Shown here: positions 33,971-45,747 of the stretch, piece by piece
Numbering within the stretch: position 1 is the first letter of the stretch
How the letters are laid out: each line of letters starts with the position of its first letter
From: Humulus lupulus
Lineage: Eukaryota > Streptophyta > Magnoliopsida > Rosales > Cannabaceae
DNA: 64,000 bases
Direction: 5' to 3'
NCBI RefSeq assembly: GCF_963169125.1
Contig: NC_084795.1
Coordinates: forward strand, 130,613,701 to 130,677,700
Program-made: the position numbers and the translations under genes
Notes under the pieces: model-generated
Databases searched by the model: none
The model's input: the letters and a program-made list of their open reading frames with translations, nothing else
Told to the model about the DNA's origin: nothing

Positions 33971-36170
33971 TGTAACGCCCTACCTCCTTAGAGTTGTTAC
34001 CAAGTTTGTTTAAAATCGTGCTTTCAACTCGCTAATCGAGGTTTTAACTCAAAACGTGTCATTAAGCCATAATTAAAAAGAAAACATTAGAGAAAGTAGT
34101 TTTTCACAATTAATTATAAAAATTTACATTTGGGATCCCAAAACATAGTCTAGAAAATATTTACAACACAAAACTGATCAGAGTCGACTAGGCGACAAAA
34201 TCTAAGTTTGTTTACAAGCATCTCCCAAAATCCCCTAGCTGTGACAGCCAGGCTGGCCGGACATGTACACGCCACCTCACTCCAGCTGTGCTCATGGTTG
34301 GTTGATCTTCTCCTTACCCTTACCTGCACCACAGAGCATCTGTGAGCCGAAGCCCAGCAAGAAGACCCATAACAAATAACATATGCAATACATGAATCAA
34401 ACATATAAGCAGGCCACCAAAGGCTAAACACATACGGCCTAGCCGTCCCAGGCGTTTACCAAGCCCTGGGTTCGCGGACCATGCCATAAGGATATCCCAA
34501 GTATCCTGTTAGGGTCTCGCCCTGGCAACTCGCACCCCACGCGCTCAACGCCGCTCCCGGCCTCTTGCCGTTCTCGGCCTTGCACTCATCACGCTTGACG
34601 CCGTTCTCGGCCCCACGCCGTTCCCGGTCTACACCGTTCCCGGCTTTAGACGATCACACATATAATATCAAACACGATATAGCAACAAGCACATAATTCA
34701 AGCATAAACAGATAAAGAGCCATGCTCTGCACTTCTAGCATATAGGGCTCGGCCCTGCATATTATTTCCATTCAACACATTGGGCTCAGCCCTGCACACA
34801 AGCTCTATGGAAACAGGGGTTTTCTTACTTGAGTTCCGAGCTTCCTGAGCACCGATACCCCGAGCACAGTCCGCTAAAGTGAGCCTCACCGAAATCCTAG
34901 TCACAACACATAATAATATCCGACCATCAAATTCCAACCCAACAAATAACCACAAACCGTAACCCTAACCTCCGGGATCTTGAAATCTATCAATCCGAAT
35001 GATAAAATCCATCCCGAGCCTTACCCTTTAAGTTCCCAAGTCAAAAATATCATTAAAATCCTCACTGACACTAAGGGCTGCGGCCCCACCCTCTAGAGTC
35101 GCGGCTAGCCTCAAAACAGAGGCTAGCTCTCCACTGACCACCACGCGGGCCACGGCGCGCTCGAATTTTCTCAGCCTCCCATGGCTGCGCGCGCATGCGG
35201 GCCGCGGCACACCCATCCTAGGGTCGCGGCTCCATACGACGAACCAAGATTTTCCATCAGTTCTTCATCCCTTCTTCAAGCCAATTACCACCAAAACCAA
35301 GCTAAGACTCCTAGATAATCAACATAATTACCCCAGCACAGAAACAACATCAAAACCTCATCAAAGTATGCTCCAAAACTTAGCTAAAACACCCAAAGAT
35401 TAAGCAAGCTTAGCTACATGCAATCCTCTAGAACCAGCAGAAAGTTAAAGACTAGACTTTAATGTTTAGAGCTTACCTTGCTGAGCTTAATCTCAGAATT
35501 TTGATCCTCAATCCCAAAGCTTCAAGCTCCTAAAGCATCCCAGCTGAAATCCCTTCAATTCCTTGATAATTTCTCTAGGTTTCCTCTTGAGTGTTGTCTT
35601 AGAGAATGAGAGAGAGATAAGCTCAAACTAACTTCAGTATGAGGAGAAGTATGAGTCGGTTTACAAGTTTCTAAACAGTTCCTTTCTTTTATTTGTTTTA
35701 TATAACTTAAGTCTAAAGGTTACCTCAAGGCTCGGGGTGTCAAAACGTCCCCGAGGGCAAAAATGGTAAATTCCCCAAATATTCCCACCTAGGCATTCTA
35801 TCCTCAAATATATCTCCAAATATTTATTTCCATGTCCCGATAATCCCATAACTCAACTAATACCCGATTTACCCCTGGACTCGCCCCGAGTCCGAATCTC
35901 AACCCCGTTGTGACTCTCTGGCTAACCGCTCCCCAGGACTGTCTCGGATCGTGTTGTACAGGCATATCACACGTATACAACATATATTTCATTTATCACA
36001 TTTATGCCCCCAATATCCAAACGGGGCCCACATGCACATTTAACTCAATTAAACATGCATCATAATCATATATACACATAAATTCACATATAAGCAAATT
36101 AAACCACCTATTTCCCTCCAGGCACACTAATCAAGGCCCTAAGCCCGATTAGCAAATTCGGGTCGTTACA
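33971..36170 (-). mobile_element. Solo LTR A in mitochondrial-type DNA
   Basis: 2,200 bp starting TGTAACGCCC and ending GGTCGTTACA, flanked by a perfect 5-bp duplication ACTAC (33,966-33,970 and 36,171-36,175). There is no internal coding region, so it is what remains after LTR-LTR recombination. Comparison with solo LTR B puts it on the minus strand. Short frames inside (34,150-35,992) are non-coding, and the 'GTCGCGGC' stretches near 35,090-35,230 recur in LTR B. Ty3-type insertion is likely from the TSD length. Confidence 0.85.
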
Positions 36171-36710
36171 ACTACGCTACGCAAAGATTACGAAGTTACT
36201 TAGATTGATGTTAGGAGAGTCAAGGGGGGAACACCATACCTACATAGAAGAACCACTGTTCACTGACTTTCTAAGGTCTAACCTTTCACTCCCCTACTGA
36301 AAAGGGGCAAGGCCGCTTCGCACCACTAATAGACTACTTAAGATTCAATTCAAAAGGCCCTACTTAGTTTTGCAAGCTTTTGTCATTGTCAGTCAACTAA
36401 GTAGGGCCTGAGGCCCCTTGCGAATTCGTAAATCTGAGGAGCTTGCTGTAACAAAAGGATGGTCCTCTATGTCTTTCATTATTTTCGGAAGGGAAAAAAT
36501 AGAAGTACCCCCATCATGGTGAATCTCTCCTTGTGATCGGGATGAGGTAGATGCCTAAGTTCAAGAAGCTATGAAGAATGGTAAACTCTGAAAGAAAAGA
36601 TGGAAAGAGGGGAGTCGGCTGATAAAGATGGACAATAAAGATCGCATCATATCAATTTTTCGGCCTCTTCATCGAAAGCGGCTTCCAATTGTTCAGAAAT
36701 TCTCAGCTAT
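36171..36710. other. Mitochondrial-type spacer upstream of rps7
   Basis: Joins the 33,970 side once the solo LTR is removed. No gene. It contains the long hairpin at 36,355-36,409 described separately. Confidence 0.5.
36355..36409. repeat. Perfect 15-bp inverted repeat (hairpin) upstream of rps7
   Basis: AGGCCCTACTTAGTT (36,355-36,369) and its exact reverse complement AACTAAGTAGGGCCT (36,395-36,409) are separated by a 25-nt loop. Plant mitochondrial transcripts often end at or are stabilised by such stem-loops; here it lies about 300 bp before rps7. Role inferred only. Confidence 0.7.
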
Positions 36711-37157
36711 ATGGGGGGCTTGGATGGTGAGCAAAAACAATTGATGAAGAAGTTGGTCAACTTTCACATGAAAGAAGGTAAAAGAATGAGAGTTCGTGCT
36801 ATTGTTTATCAAACTTTTCATCACCCAGCTCAAACTGAACGCGATGTAATAAAACTTATGGTTGACACTGTAGAGAATATAAAGCCCATATGCGAACTGG
36901 AAAAATTAGGAGTCGCTGGTACTATTTATGATGTCCCTAGGATTGTAGCCAGGGATCATCAACAAACCTTAGCTATTCATTGGATCCTTGAAGCAGCTTT
37001 CAAACGATGTATAAGCTACAGGATACACTTAGAGAAATGTTCATTTGCTGAGATACTGGATGCTTATCGAAAGAGGGCAATTGCACGTAAGAAAAGGGAG
37101 AATCTTCATAGACTGGCTTCCACCAATCAAAGGTTCGCGCATTTTAGATGGTGGTAA
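36711..37157 (+). pseudogene. rps7: rps7 (mitochondrial ribosomal protein S7), nuclear copy with open frame
   Basis: 148 codons from ATG to TAA, the normal length for plant mitochondrial RPS7, a small-subunit protein binding the 3' domain of the rRNA. The start [11 protein letters not shown] and end [18 protein letters not shown] are diagnostic. Several positions where I recall arginine in the plant family read His, Gln or Cys ([37 protein letters not shown]). CGN to CAN/TGN is the mark of methylated-CpG decay, so despite the intact frame this is probably a pseudogene in the nucleus. No signal for mitochondrial import or nuclear expression was seen. Confidence 0.85.
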
Positions 37158-37855
37158 AGTGAAACCACATAAAGAGCTCTTCCTCATTCTGTAAGATATG
37201 GTTTGAACCTTTTTCTTTTTGTTTGAATCTTCATATAGAAAGCCGACCTTCCTCATACTCCTCCCTTCATTCATTGAGTTGGAGGAATCCATAGGAGGCC
37301 CGCCCGTTATGCATTGCATGAAAGAACCTTTCTTCGTATGACTTATCTTTTGCCTAAGGTCAAATGAATACAAAAGGGAGATCAATAAAAAATGGGCCAT
37401 GAATGAAGAAGTGGTGGCCTTTCACCCTATTTCTAGTGACTCGGGGAGCAGATCGGATAAATGCACTTCAAAGGGAGGGAAGCTAGGTATCCCATGTTGG
37501 TATGGTCGGCATAAAATATTTTGAAGTTAGGTAAAAAAGAAGAGGGAGAGAGAGAGAGAGAGCAGAATAGAACCAATAGCCCCGAATTATGTCAGGGGAA
37601 GAGAAAGAAAAGTAAGGACTCTTCTTTTCCGCTTACGCATATAGGCTGTGAAAAAGAAGTCCACTTTTCTAATAAAGAAATAGAATGATTCATCTACTTT
37701 GTTAATAAGGTAATGGAACGAACTTCAATTCGTAGGATGCCGCCGTTTGCTAAGATGTGCTTCCACATCGTGAGCTTTAATGAATAAGTCGTTGAATCCC
37801 TTAAAGGTTTGGGGCAGGAGTATCGGCGACAAGTCGTCCTGAAGTTATTCATGCA
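37158..37855. other. Mitochondrial-type spacer downstream of rps7
   Basis: No gene recognised. A (GA)n microsatellite lies at about 37,541-37,562. The minus-strand frame 37,041-37,400 overlaps rps7 and is a shadow. Confidence 0.5.
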
Positions 37856-37859
37856 CATC

Positions 37860-38210
37860 TTGAGGAGCTCTTGCTAAGTAAACTTCTGGGGACAGGCAAA
37901 AGTAGGGGCTCGTCACCTTGCAATGAACTCTGTGACAGGTTCCTTATCCCTTTGCTTGGTCTGGAGTTGTTCGGGCACTCCAACCCTTCTTTGTGTATTG
38001 CTGAACTGCTTCTTGAACTCTGAGACCCTTGCTTCCCAAGTCGAGATCGACTCTTCAGAGAGGTGGGCGTACCATGTAAAGGCGGGCCCCTCCAATGATT
38101 GTATGAAGAGCCTAAGGCATAGTGTCCCATTCTACGCTACTGACCCAAATCTTACCAGGGAATGCGCATTGACTCATTCTATCTTGATAAGGATATTTCA
38201 AATTCGACGA
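37860..38210 (-). pseudogene. Retrotransposon gag fragment (isolated)
   Basis: On the minus strand EGPAFTWYAHLSEESISTWE, FKKQFSNTQRR and PVTEFIARW fit the gag core of plant Ty3 elements (GxAFxWY...S..W..F...F). Upstream residues LCLRLFIQSL extend the match across a stop. No LTR or pol is attached. The pieces sit in mitochondrial-type DNA, where such captured fragments are known. Confidence 0.65.
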
Positions 38211-38673
38211 AATGAAGCACGGAGTGCCCACCACTCATTCATCATTTAGACAATTCACCTCTCTCCCAGTCGTCTGGGTTCATCGTTCAATCAATCATTC
38301 GTACGGGGAATAGAAAGGGGTCATAGTGGCTTTTATGGGTAGAATGCTCCTCCAACTCTCCTAATATGGCTGGTTTTTCGTTTGATTGCTGCCAAATCTT
38401 TCTTTAATGGAGGTTCATCCTGACCACCAGATCCTTCTTCTTCTAAGTCTTACACAGCTATAGTGAAAAAAACTCTCGTCTGCCACCTTTACAACATAGG
38501 TCCCTTACCTTTAAAAAGCCCGATCTCTCATCAAGGAGAGCCGGGTGTGTGGTGTGCTTCACTTATGATGAGATTTACAGATCAGTAGATCCATTACGCT
38601 TTTCTTTGATAGAAAGTTATCCTCAGGCCGTCCCTCTGTAGATGAGATTAGACCTCATGTTTGCACTCACTGG

Positions 38674-38931
38674 ATGATGAACAACGAAGTTCATATTGAA
38701 TTACTCGTTCCAAGACATGTTATTATGAAGTTCTTATCACATGAACATTTCATTCAAGCTTGGACCAGGGAATCTCTCGTCATTAAGGATTATTATTTCA
38801 AGTTATCTAGGTCTCCTTGGTTTGATCCGCGGTTTGACTCTTATGTTGCACCACTTTTGATCTCTCTCCCAAACCTTCCCATTAATTTCTTCAATCCAGA
38901 CTACCAACAATCTATTGCAGGGGTGATATGA
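38674..38931 (+). pseudogene. Fragment resembling DUF4283 (LINE ORF1-type) protein
   Basis: The frame contains SPWFDPRFDSYVAPLLISLP, NLPINFFNPDY and SIAGVIG. This fits the DUF4283 module of plant LINE ORF1 proteins, in which '…VPVWIxLPxLPxxFF…IAxxIG' is typical. It is a short fragment with no reverse transcriptase nearby. The assignment rests on about 40 residues. Confidence 0.5.
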
Positions 38932-38939
38932 TAGGTAGG

Positions 38940-39490
38940 GTTTTGAGATTTGATGGCCCGTAGCTTACAACATTTTATGAGAAGGGCATGTAGCTTGATA
39001 CAATCTAAAGCTAGCCAGTTGCTTACTTGCGTATGAAGAAAAGGGCAGACGGATTCAACCATTCCCATCCCTCATCAGGGTCCAGCTTGGCAAAGATTTT
39101 GATGCGCATGACAGAAGAGAGAGAACAATTAGATGAGAAGAGACTTCGTGCCATGAAACATGTCCTGGTCTACCTGAAAATTCTCGTGCATTCCAAAATA
39201 AGGTAATGTAATATAGAGAAATTTTTTCATAGGGGAGAAAGTCTTCAAAAAGATTCTTTCCTGATGTGAACCTAATCCAAGAGGGAAACTCCATTTTGTT
39301 CTCTCTCTCTTTTGTCATGCGCATCATGGCTGGGTGAGTTGGCCCATTGCGAATTAACCTCATTGGTTCCAATCTGATCATGCACTTTTTTAAGATGCGG
39401 AACCCGCCTCTTCAAAATAGGGGTCAATTTTTCGTAGGGGGGTAAGGAAGGTGCCGAGGTCAACATAGAAAGGGGTCGATAGTCTTGTCT
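38940..39490. other. Mitochondrial-type spacer
   Basis: Only minus-strand frames without recognised domains (39,055-39,381, 39,272-39,571). They may be the tail of the retroelement fragment described next. Confidence 0.35.
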
Positions 39491-39491
39491 T

Positions 39492-40426
39492 CTAGGCTTT
39501 TCTGAACTTCCCTTCGCCTTTCTGCCCATGAAATCCTTTTCTTCTGATTTTTCCCAACGATATATCCCCATTCTTTAGTATTGAAGCATATATTAGTTCC
39601 AGAGAATCATCCGAACATTTTGGGATACGGTTGTCAAATGGGGGAAGAGGAATGAGAGGCGTCCCTAAGCTTTCCGACTCACTAGTAGGTAACGAGGGGA
39701 TGTCTAAAAAAAGGGTAATTTCATCTGTTGATGCATTTGTTCGGATAAATTCTTCCTCCTTCACCTTTTCAACCCACCCAACCTAAAAAAGCGAATTTGC
39801 CTCCTCCTAGTAATGAATTGAGCGGCAGCAAGGGGGTCCGGTTCCATAGTGATTTCGTCTGCTTTTGGAACTTCGATTCCTGGGGACAAAGAAAGTGACT
39901 TTGGATTTTTTAATTCTTAGAACCTCCTTCTTCCAATAGATGGGGGTAGGCATCTTTCTTCGAGTGGTAGTGCAAGCTCAGATGGGGTTAGCTCTGGCAG
40001 AAGGTCCTGGATTAGTTTGTACCGGTGTAGGTTCTTGAGTAGTGACTTGCCCCCCTTGATGTTGTGGCATTGGATTAGTATAGATATTAGTAGCTTCAGT
40101 AACATTGGAGACTTTAATTAAGGTATGCCTTAACTTCATTCCAATTGATACGATTTTAATCATTCATGTCATAGATGACATTACGCAAAGTAGGACACTC
40201 TTCGATGGTATGGCTTGCGTATCGGTGAAATGGATAGATTTTGAAATAGTCGAGACCAAGAGGCCAGGGGAGTGGTTTCTCTCTGGGCAGAGAAATGACT
40301 TTCCAGGCTAGAAGGATGGAGAATAGGGTAGGAATGGATAGGGGTAATGGCGGGTAGTGAGCTCTATTGGGTCCCCAGGGTCGCTTGGGAGCACCTTGTT
40401 GCTATTGGGGATTATAATTGGCCGGA
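39492..40426 (-). pseudogene. Gag zinc-knuckle and linker of an old retroelement (part 2, split by solo LTR B)
   Basis: Read on the minus strand near 40,290-40,170, the residues FKIYPFHRYASHTIEECPTL followed by RNVIYDMND fit the divergent zinc knuckle and tail of a plant Ty3 gag. A polar linker follows (…PTPVQTNPGPSARANP, 40,020-39,975). It continues the gag remnant at 42,817-44,163 once LTR B is removed. Multiple stops. Confidence 0.55.
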
Positions 40427-40431
40427 GGCGC

Positions 40432-42811
40432 TGTAATGCCCTGAAATCCCTAATGTGGTTTAATGGCTGGATTAGTAGACCGGGAGAGCCATAACTGTTT
40501 AATTATGCCATTAACAGATAATATGCATGTTTATGTGAATTATATTATAATATGATGGTATATGCATGCATGTGGGTCCACATTTGACTATTATGATATT
40601 TTGGTAATTTGGCCTGTTGGCGGCATATTTGTATATTTGGGTGCATATTATGATTTGTGAATGAGATCCCATTATTATGGAGATTTATTCGAGCTATTCG
40701 GCATGAGACGGTCTTATATTATGAATTAGCGGTTTTGTCATAACGGGGGTCTTTTATTGGGATATTGAGTTATGAGAATGTTATTTGATGATAAATTGGG
40801 AGTTATTGAAATCAGGATGAAAGTTTTGACTATAATGTCCCCGGGGGTGTTTTTGGGACCTCGAGCACTAGGTTTTATTTAAGGTTACTTAGGCTTGAAG
40901 TAGCTTGTCAGATAGAACGTACGTTAGAAAACCTCTCGTTCTTTCCCGTTAGTTCATTTTTACCGTTCGAAGCATTTTCGAAGATATCTCGAGTTCTAGG
41001 AGTCGGAATCAAGTGAGAATCGAGGCATAGTGATCCTAGGAAAGATTAGAAGCTTCTTGACCGAAGGATTTGACAAGAAACAACCCAATCAAAGGTAATC
41101 TAAGTTTTAAGTTTTGAGTTTTTGGAGTTTCTAAGCTTCAAATTGGCTTTTGTGAATCGTTTAGTTGTTGGTTCATTTGAGCCTTGGGATTTGATGGTTT
41201 TGGATCATTGGGAAGCTTGGGAACTTTGATTTGATGATTTGGAAGTGTTTAGGTATGATTTGTAGGGTTTTGGATGAAGGAGAACGTGTTTGGGGATGGC
41301 TCTAGGTTGGGGGTCGCGGCCCTGTTCTTGGGCGTCGCGGCCCTAGCTCGAAGAAGCAGGTGGAGCGATTTTTCCTTTGCTGGGTGCCGTGGCCCTAGGT
41401 GTAGGGCGTTGCAGCCCTTGCTCCTGGAGTGGCTGGGGGCCACAACCCAAGGTGTTAGGGCCACAGCCCTTGGACAGGTTTGAGCTTGTTTGAGTGTTTT
41501 GGCCCCGGGAACTTGGTTTTAGGCCTCGGGATTGTTCCTACTACCCGGATTAGTGGGGATTGATGTCCCGAAGGCTAGGTTTTGGTTTGGGAACCTTTGT
41601 TTATCATTTTATTGATAGTTTCCCATCATTGGTTATGACTAGGTGACCGCTAAAGGACTAAAGTTAGATCGTTCTCAAGGGTCGTTCTTTTATTCATTCT
41701 TGCTCGAATCAGAGGTAAGAAAACTGCACCCCATATGTGACATCCATGGTTGACCTTGAGGCATGTTCATTGTGTAAATGTGGACATGGATTGATTATTG
41801 AATGCTTAGCAAATCTTGCTCACTTGTGCATGGTACTGACTAATTAGTCAGATTTGGAAAATGTGTCAGTATCAATCGTGAAGCTGGGACTTATTAGTCA
41901 AGTTCGGCAGTGGTACTGGGTACTGGTCACACAGTGCTGACTTATAAGTCAGGACGGCCTTAGCGTGTTCAACGCAAGCCAATAAAGATTAGATCTAATC
42001 GACATCTGCATTAAATGACTTAGAAGAGCGTTAATGCCGGACCAACCTCAAGTTCGATGAAAACTAAAAGCGCTTGTGTGACTTACCCATCAATCTCTCA
42101 TCTATTTAAGCTAGTAACTTACCCAGCAGTCACTCAACTGTTTAAGCTAGTGACTTACCCAGCAGTCACTCAACTGTTTAAGCTAGTGACTTACCCAGCA
42201 GTCACTCATTTGTTTAAGTTAGTGACTTACCCAGCATCACTCATCTGTTTAAATTAGTGACTTGCTTGTCAGTCACTCATTATGGTTTACCAGAACCTTA
42301 AGTGATATTCACTCATCTGTTTAAGAGCTATAAGCTTTGTGTGATTATAATAATAATCAGATGTTTATATCTATATGTATTATTGTGTTTTCTTGCTTGG
42401 CCTTGGCTCATGGGTGCTATGTGGTGCAGGTAAAGGAAAAGAAAAGCTCACCCAGCCTTGAGTGGAGAGCTTAGGTGGTGATGTGTACATATGCAGCTGC
42501 TTGACCACCACGGCCAAGGAGTTCTCAGTGGAACTAGGGGGTTTACCCTATTTTTTCCGCTTAGGTCGGCGGGTTTGTAAATTTGAAACAGTAATGACCA
42601 TTTTGAGTGTAAATAACTTGTAAATGTTTTTGATGGGCCCATGAACAGTTTTATGTATTTAATAAAATATATCCTTTTCTTTTTATTGGTTTTTCACCTT
42701 AGCCTGTTTATAACACTTAGATGCACGTTTTTAACCAAAGGACTCGGGTAGCGGGTCATATTTTTGGTTCATCGTTCACCGTAACTGTTCTGGGGTAACC
42801 AGGGCGTTACA
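40432..42811 (+). mobile_element. Solo LTR B, inserted in an older gag remnant
   Basis: 2,380 bp starting TGTAATGCCC and ending AGGGCGTTACA, flanked by a perfect duplication GGCGC (40,427-40,431 and 42,812-42,816). Its left end reverse-complements to the right end of LTR A (shared GTGGTTTAATGG / GTGGGTCCACATTT phrases), so A and B are one family in opposite orientations. AATAAAATATAT near 42,660 fits a poly(A) signal, giving plus orientation. It contains GTCGCGGCCCT repeats (41,315-41,350) and a 36-bp tandem array. Confidence 0.88.
42072..42285 (+). repeat. 36-bp tandem repeat in solo LTR B
   Basis: Five to six head-to-tail units of AGTGACTTACCCAGCAGTCA plus CTCAACTGTTTAAGCT; the middle copies are nearly identical and the outer ones diverged. 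The unit is a multiple of three, so it yields an artefactual 12-residue peptide repeat; no gene is proposed. Confidence 0.85.
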
Positions 42812-42816
42812 GGCGC

Positions 42817-44163
42817 TGCGTTGTTATAAGTGGGTCTGGGCAGAGCCTGCGCTGGGTTTTGCAGTTGGGTAAGGAGGGTTTTGAGGTTTTTGAGTGGGTT
42901 GGGGCCGGGGCCGACCCCCTGGATGGCTTACTGATTTCGGGTGCTATGTTGTCTCTGTGCATTCTGCTGTGCTTGAACTGCATGAATTAGATCCGGAGGT
43001 AACCTCTTGAGCTGGCTGCTAGGTTCTTAGGGTATTCTTTGGCATGCCTTCTCCTCTATTAGAACAATTCCTAAGGAAAGTGATAGACCCGTCTTTTATA
43101 CTCCTCTGCATGCGGGCAACTCTTTCAAACAGCTGAGGTAATATTCGGAAATCTCCTAGCACTATCGCTTCCTTGATGGACCCATGCAGGTTATCAATAA
43201 CCATCAGTACTACATCTTCCTCTTTTATGTTCTGTTTTGTTTGCTTTAGCTGCTAAATTCTTCCATCAGTTAACAAAGGTAATGAATTCAAAATCAGGCT
43301 GCATTTTTTCATTCACCAAATCACAGAGATTGGTCTTCAAGCCTAGTGCAACTACTGGCTGGTGAATCTGTCAATCACATCGTCAAAACTATGTAGAGCA
43401 TGTTGGAGGAGAGATGAGTTCCACTTGAGTGCTTCCCCTTCTAATTACTTTTGAGAAAGGTGTTTCAATAACCCAGACAAAGCCTCGGCAATCCCCACAA
43501 AAGGACATCAAGTGATGATATGGGTCGCCAACCCCATTGTATTTACTAAACTTTGGTATCTTGAACCCTTCCAGCAGAGGTACATCTGGATGTCGGAAAA
43601 AATCCTAGAATAATCGTTTACATCCGTATTGGTCTGCTCTACTACATCTTGTATTATTGCCTCAATCTCCATCTTTCTGAGAGGCTTCTCCATGGGGACC
43701 ATAGAGCGATCATAGTATAACTCTTCACTAAGAGATTTATAAGCGCTTTCGAGGCCTCTCAGATTGCCCATTCATTAAATAAGGTGTAGGAGTTCTTTGC
43801 ATCCGTAGAGGAGGCTCATCCATGATTGGGAATCAGAATGTGGGTCTTTGACTCAATGCCCCTCCATTGATCTTAGCTTGCTTCATTGCATTCATGAATT
43901 CTTTGTTTGATTCTTCGGGCATCTTCAGATCTGCTTGACATCATTTACCTCTACTCCAAGTATTTCGAAGTATGTTCCTCCTTTCGTGGTTCTTCAGGTG
44001 CATTATTAACTGAGCTCGAGGGCAGTGCGTTTTCCCCATTGATCACCATGACTTGTCGTATCGCTTCAGAGATTTTTAGATAATCCCCTCTTAGTTTTGA
44101 GTAGAGGGGCCCATTCTGAAAGATTCTTCTTCCTCTTCTACTTTTCCCCATCTTACTAATCAT
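42817..44163 (-). pseudogene. Gag N-terminal and core remnant of an old retroelement (part 1)
   Basis: Minus-strand frames 44,163-43,951, 43,771-43,508 and 43,204-43,019 give an N-terminus, a stretch leading to 'YLCWKGSRYQSLVNTMGLAT', then (with stops) LEGEALKWNSSLLQHALHSF, which matches the gag core. IKEAIVLGDFRILPQLFERV follows. It joins the zinc knuckle at 40,290 across solo LTR B. No intact frame. Confidence 0.6.
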
Positions 44164-45744
44164 AATGGCAATCGGTCAAAGGTATCCCAAGTCAAAATTC
44201 TGGCAAACAGCAAGAAGTATCCATTCTTAACACAAAGAAACGCCAGCTTTTATAAATTTTTTATCTTAAATTATGCATGATTTACTGGGGTTGTCTTCCT
44301 TTCTTGGGAGTTAAGTGATGAGTTGGGTAAGCTTCCTAAGGGTATGGCTTCTCCGGGGGGACTAAGGACACACCCAACCAAACGATCGGTAAACGGGTCT
44401 CCTTTGGTACAATCTCCTCCGCCAAGTCTATCCCGTACGGTTGGTTATTTTCAAAAAGTAGTGCAATGAAAAGGCATTATGATGAACGAATTCCTTCATA
44501 GTCTTCATAGAGTAATTAGAGTAGAGAGAAATGGGAGTAAGCCTTTGGTATTCTATTCTTATTACTTAGTTCCTGTCTATCTCTATCTAGAATAATGGAT
44601 CATCTGTGAAGCAGAGAAAGATCAGTCCAGTATTTTGAACTAGATTCATAAAATTCACATACAGAAAAAAAAAAAAAAAAAAAAAAAAAAGGTGAGGCTT
44701 GAGTCTACTTTCGATTACAAAAAAGTAGAGTAGAAAGAAGACACTACTCAATTCGAAGGTGACACCCCTTGCAGCCTTTATAAAGATTTCCCTTCTTTGC
44801 TTATTTTTTTGTTTCAAATAGGACTGGGACGGGTATAATCCGGTTGTAAAGAAAGAAACTGCCAGAGTGGGGGATTGTCATATCCTCCTCACTGACCCGA
44901 AAGAAGATGGCTTTTTCGCTAAGCAGGCCGGCAGAGAGGACACCAAATGCCTAAACAAGACAAAAACCTACTAATATGCTTAACACAAACTTTTTGATCC
45001 CCCTGTAGCACACGGGAATTGACCCTACGGATCGGAGACGAAGTGTTGAGGTCTCTTTAGTTTGTTATACCGGAGTGGTTCATCGTCAAAAGAACAACAA
45101 TGGGTTGTAGCATTTCCTATTAATTTGTCTAGGGGATGTAAAAGAGGGCTTTCTTGTCTAAAGTCAGGGGCGAGCTTTCTCACTATACAATGACCACGAT
45201 GAACGAAGGACCAATGACGAGCTATATAGATGATAAGAGAAGGAATCCCAACTATATTAAAAAAAGAAACTTAACGGACACTTTCTTTTTTTTCATCTGA
45301 ATATGAAGGAGCTAAGACCATTCCATTGCTTTCTTTCGCCATGCATAAACTGCACCGGATAAGCTAATACAAAAATAATGTATAAAAATAGGGAACAGAT
45401 ACGCCCAATACATTAGAAAGTCATTGCCCATGGATAACGACATCAAAAAAGAAAATTACTGTAATAGTGGATTCGTAATTATGTAACTTTCCATTGCTCT
45501 ATCTCCGATAGAATGCAGCCGCAAATGGAGACAGATATATAGAAAGTGTGCAGTGAGGGTGGTTGTAAATCATTAGGTAGTCAGCCTTTACTTAACTCGA
45601 TCCAAGAAATGCCCAAAGACTTATGTTTTTCTTGGTTGGACTAACCCAACCGACGATTTCCGACAAGTCTTTCTTCATTTTTAGAGCAAGAACAAGTCTC
45701 TCTTCTTTTTTGGGGGGGAGCAGTCAAAAAGTAAACCACACAGA
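44164..45744. other. Mitochondrial-type spacer and cox2 5' flank
   Basis: No gene. A run of about 28 adenines lies at 44,665-44,692, and 45,300-45,740 is the region before cox2. The frame 44,587-44,817 (minus) is the poly-A shadow. Confidence 0.5.
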
Positions 45745-45747
45745 ATT

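Noticed and set aside
44587..44817. Membrane-protein-like frame with poly-Phe
   Set aside because: Created by the 28-base poly-A run on the opposite strand.
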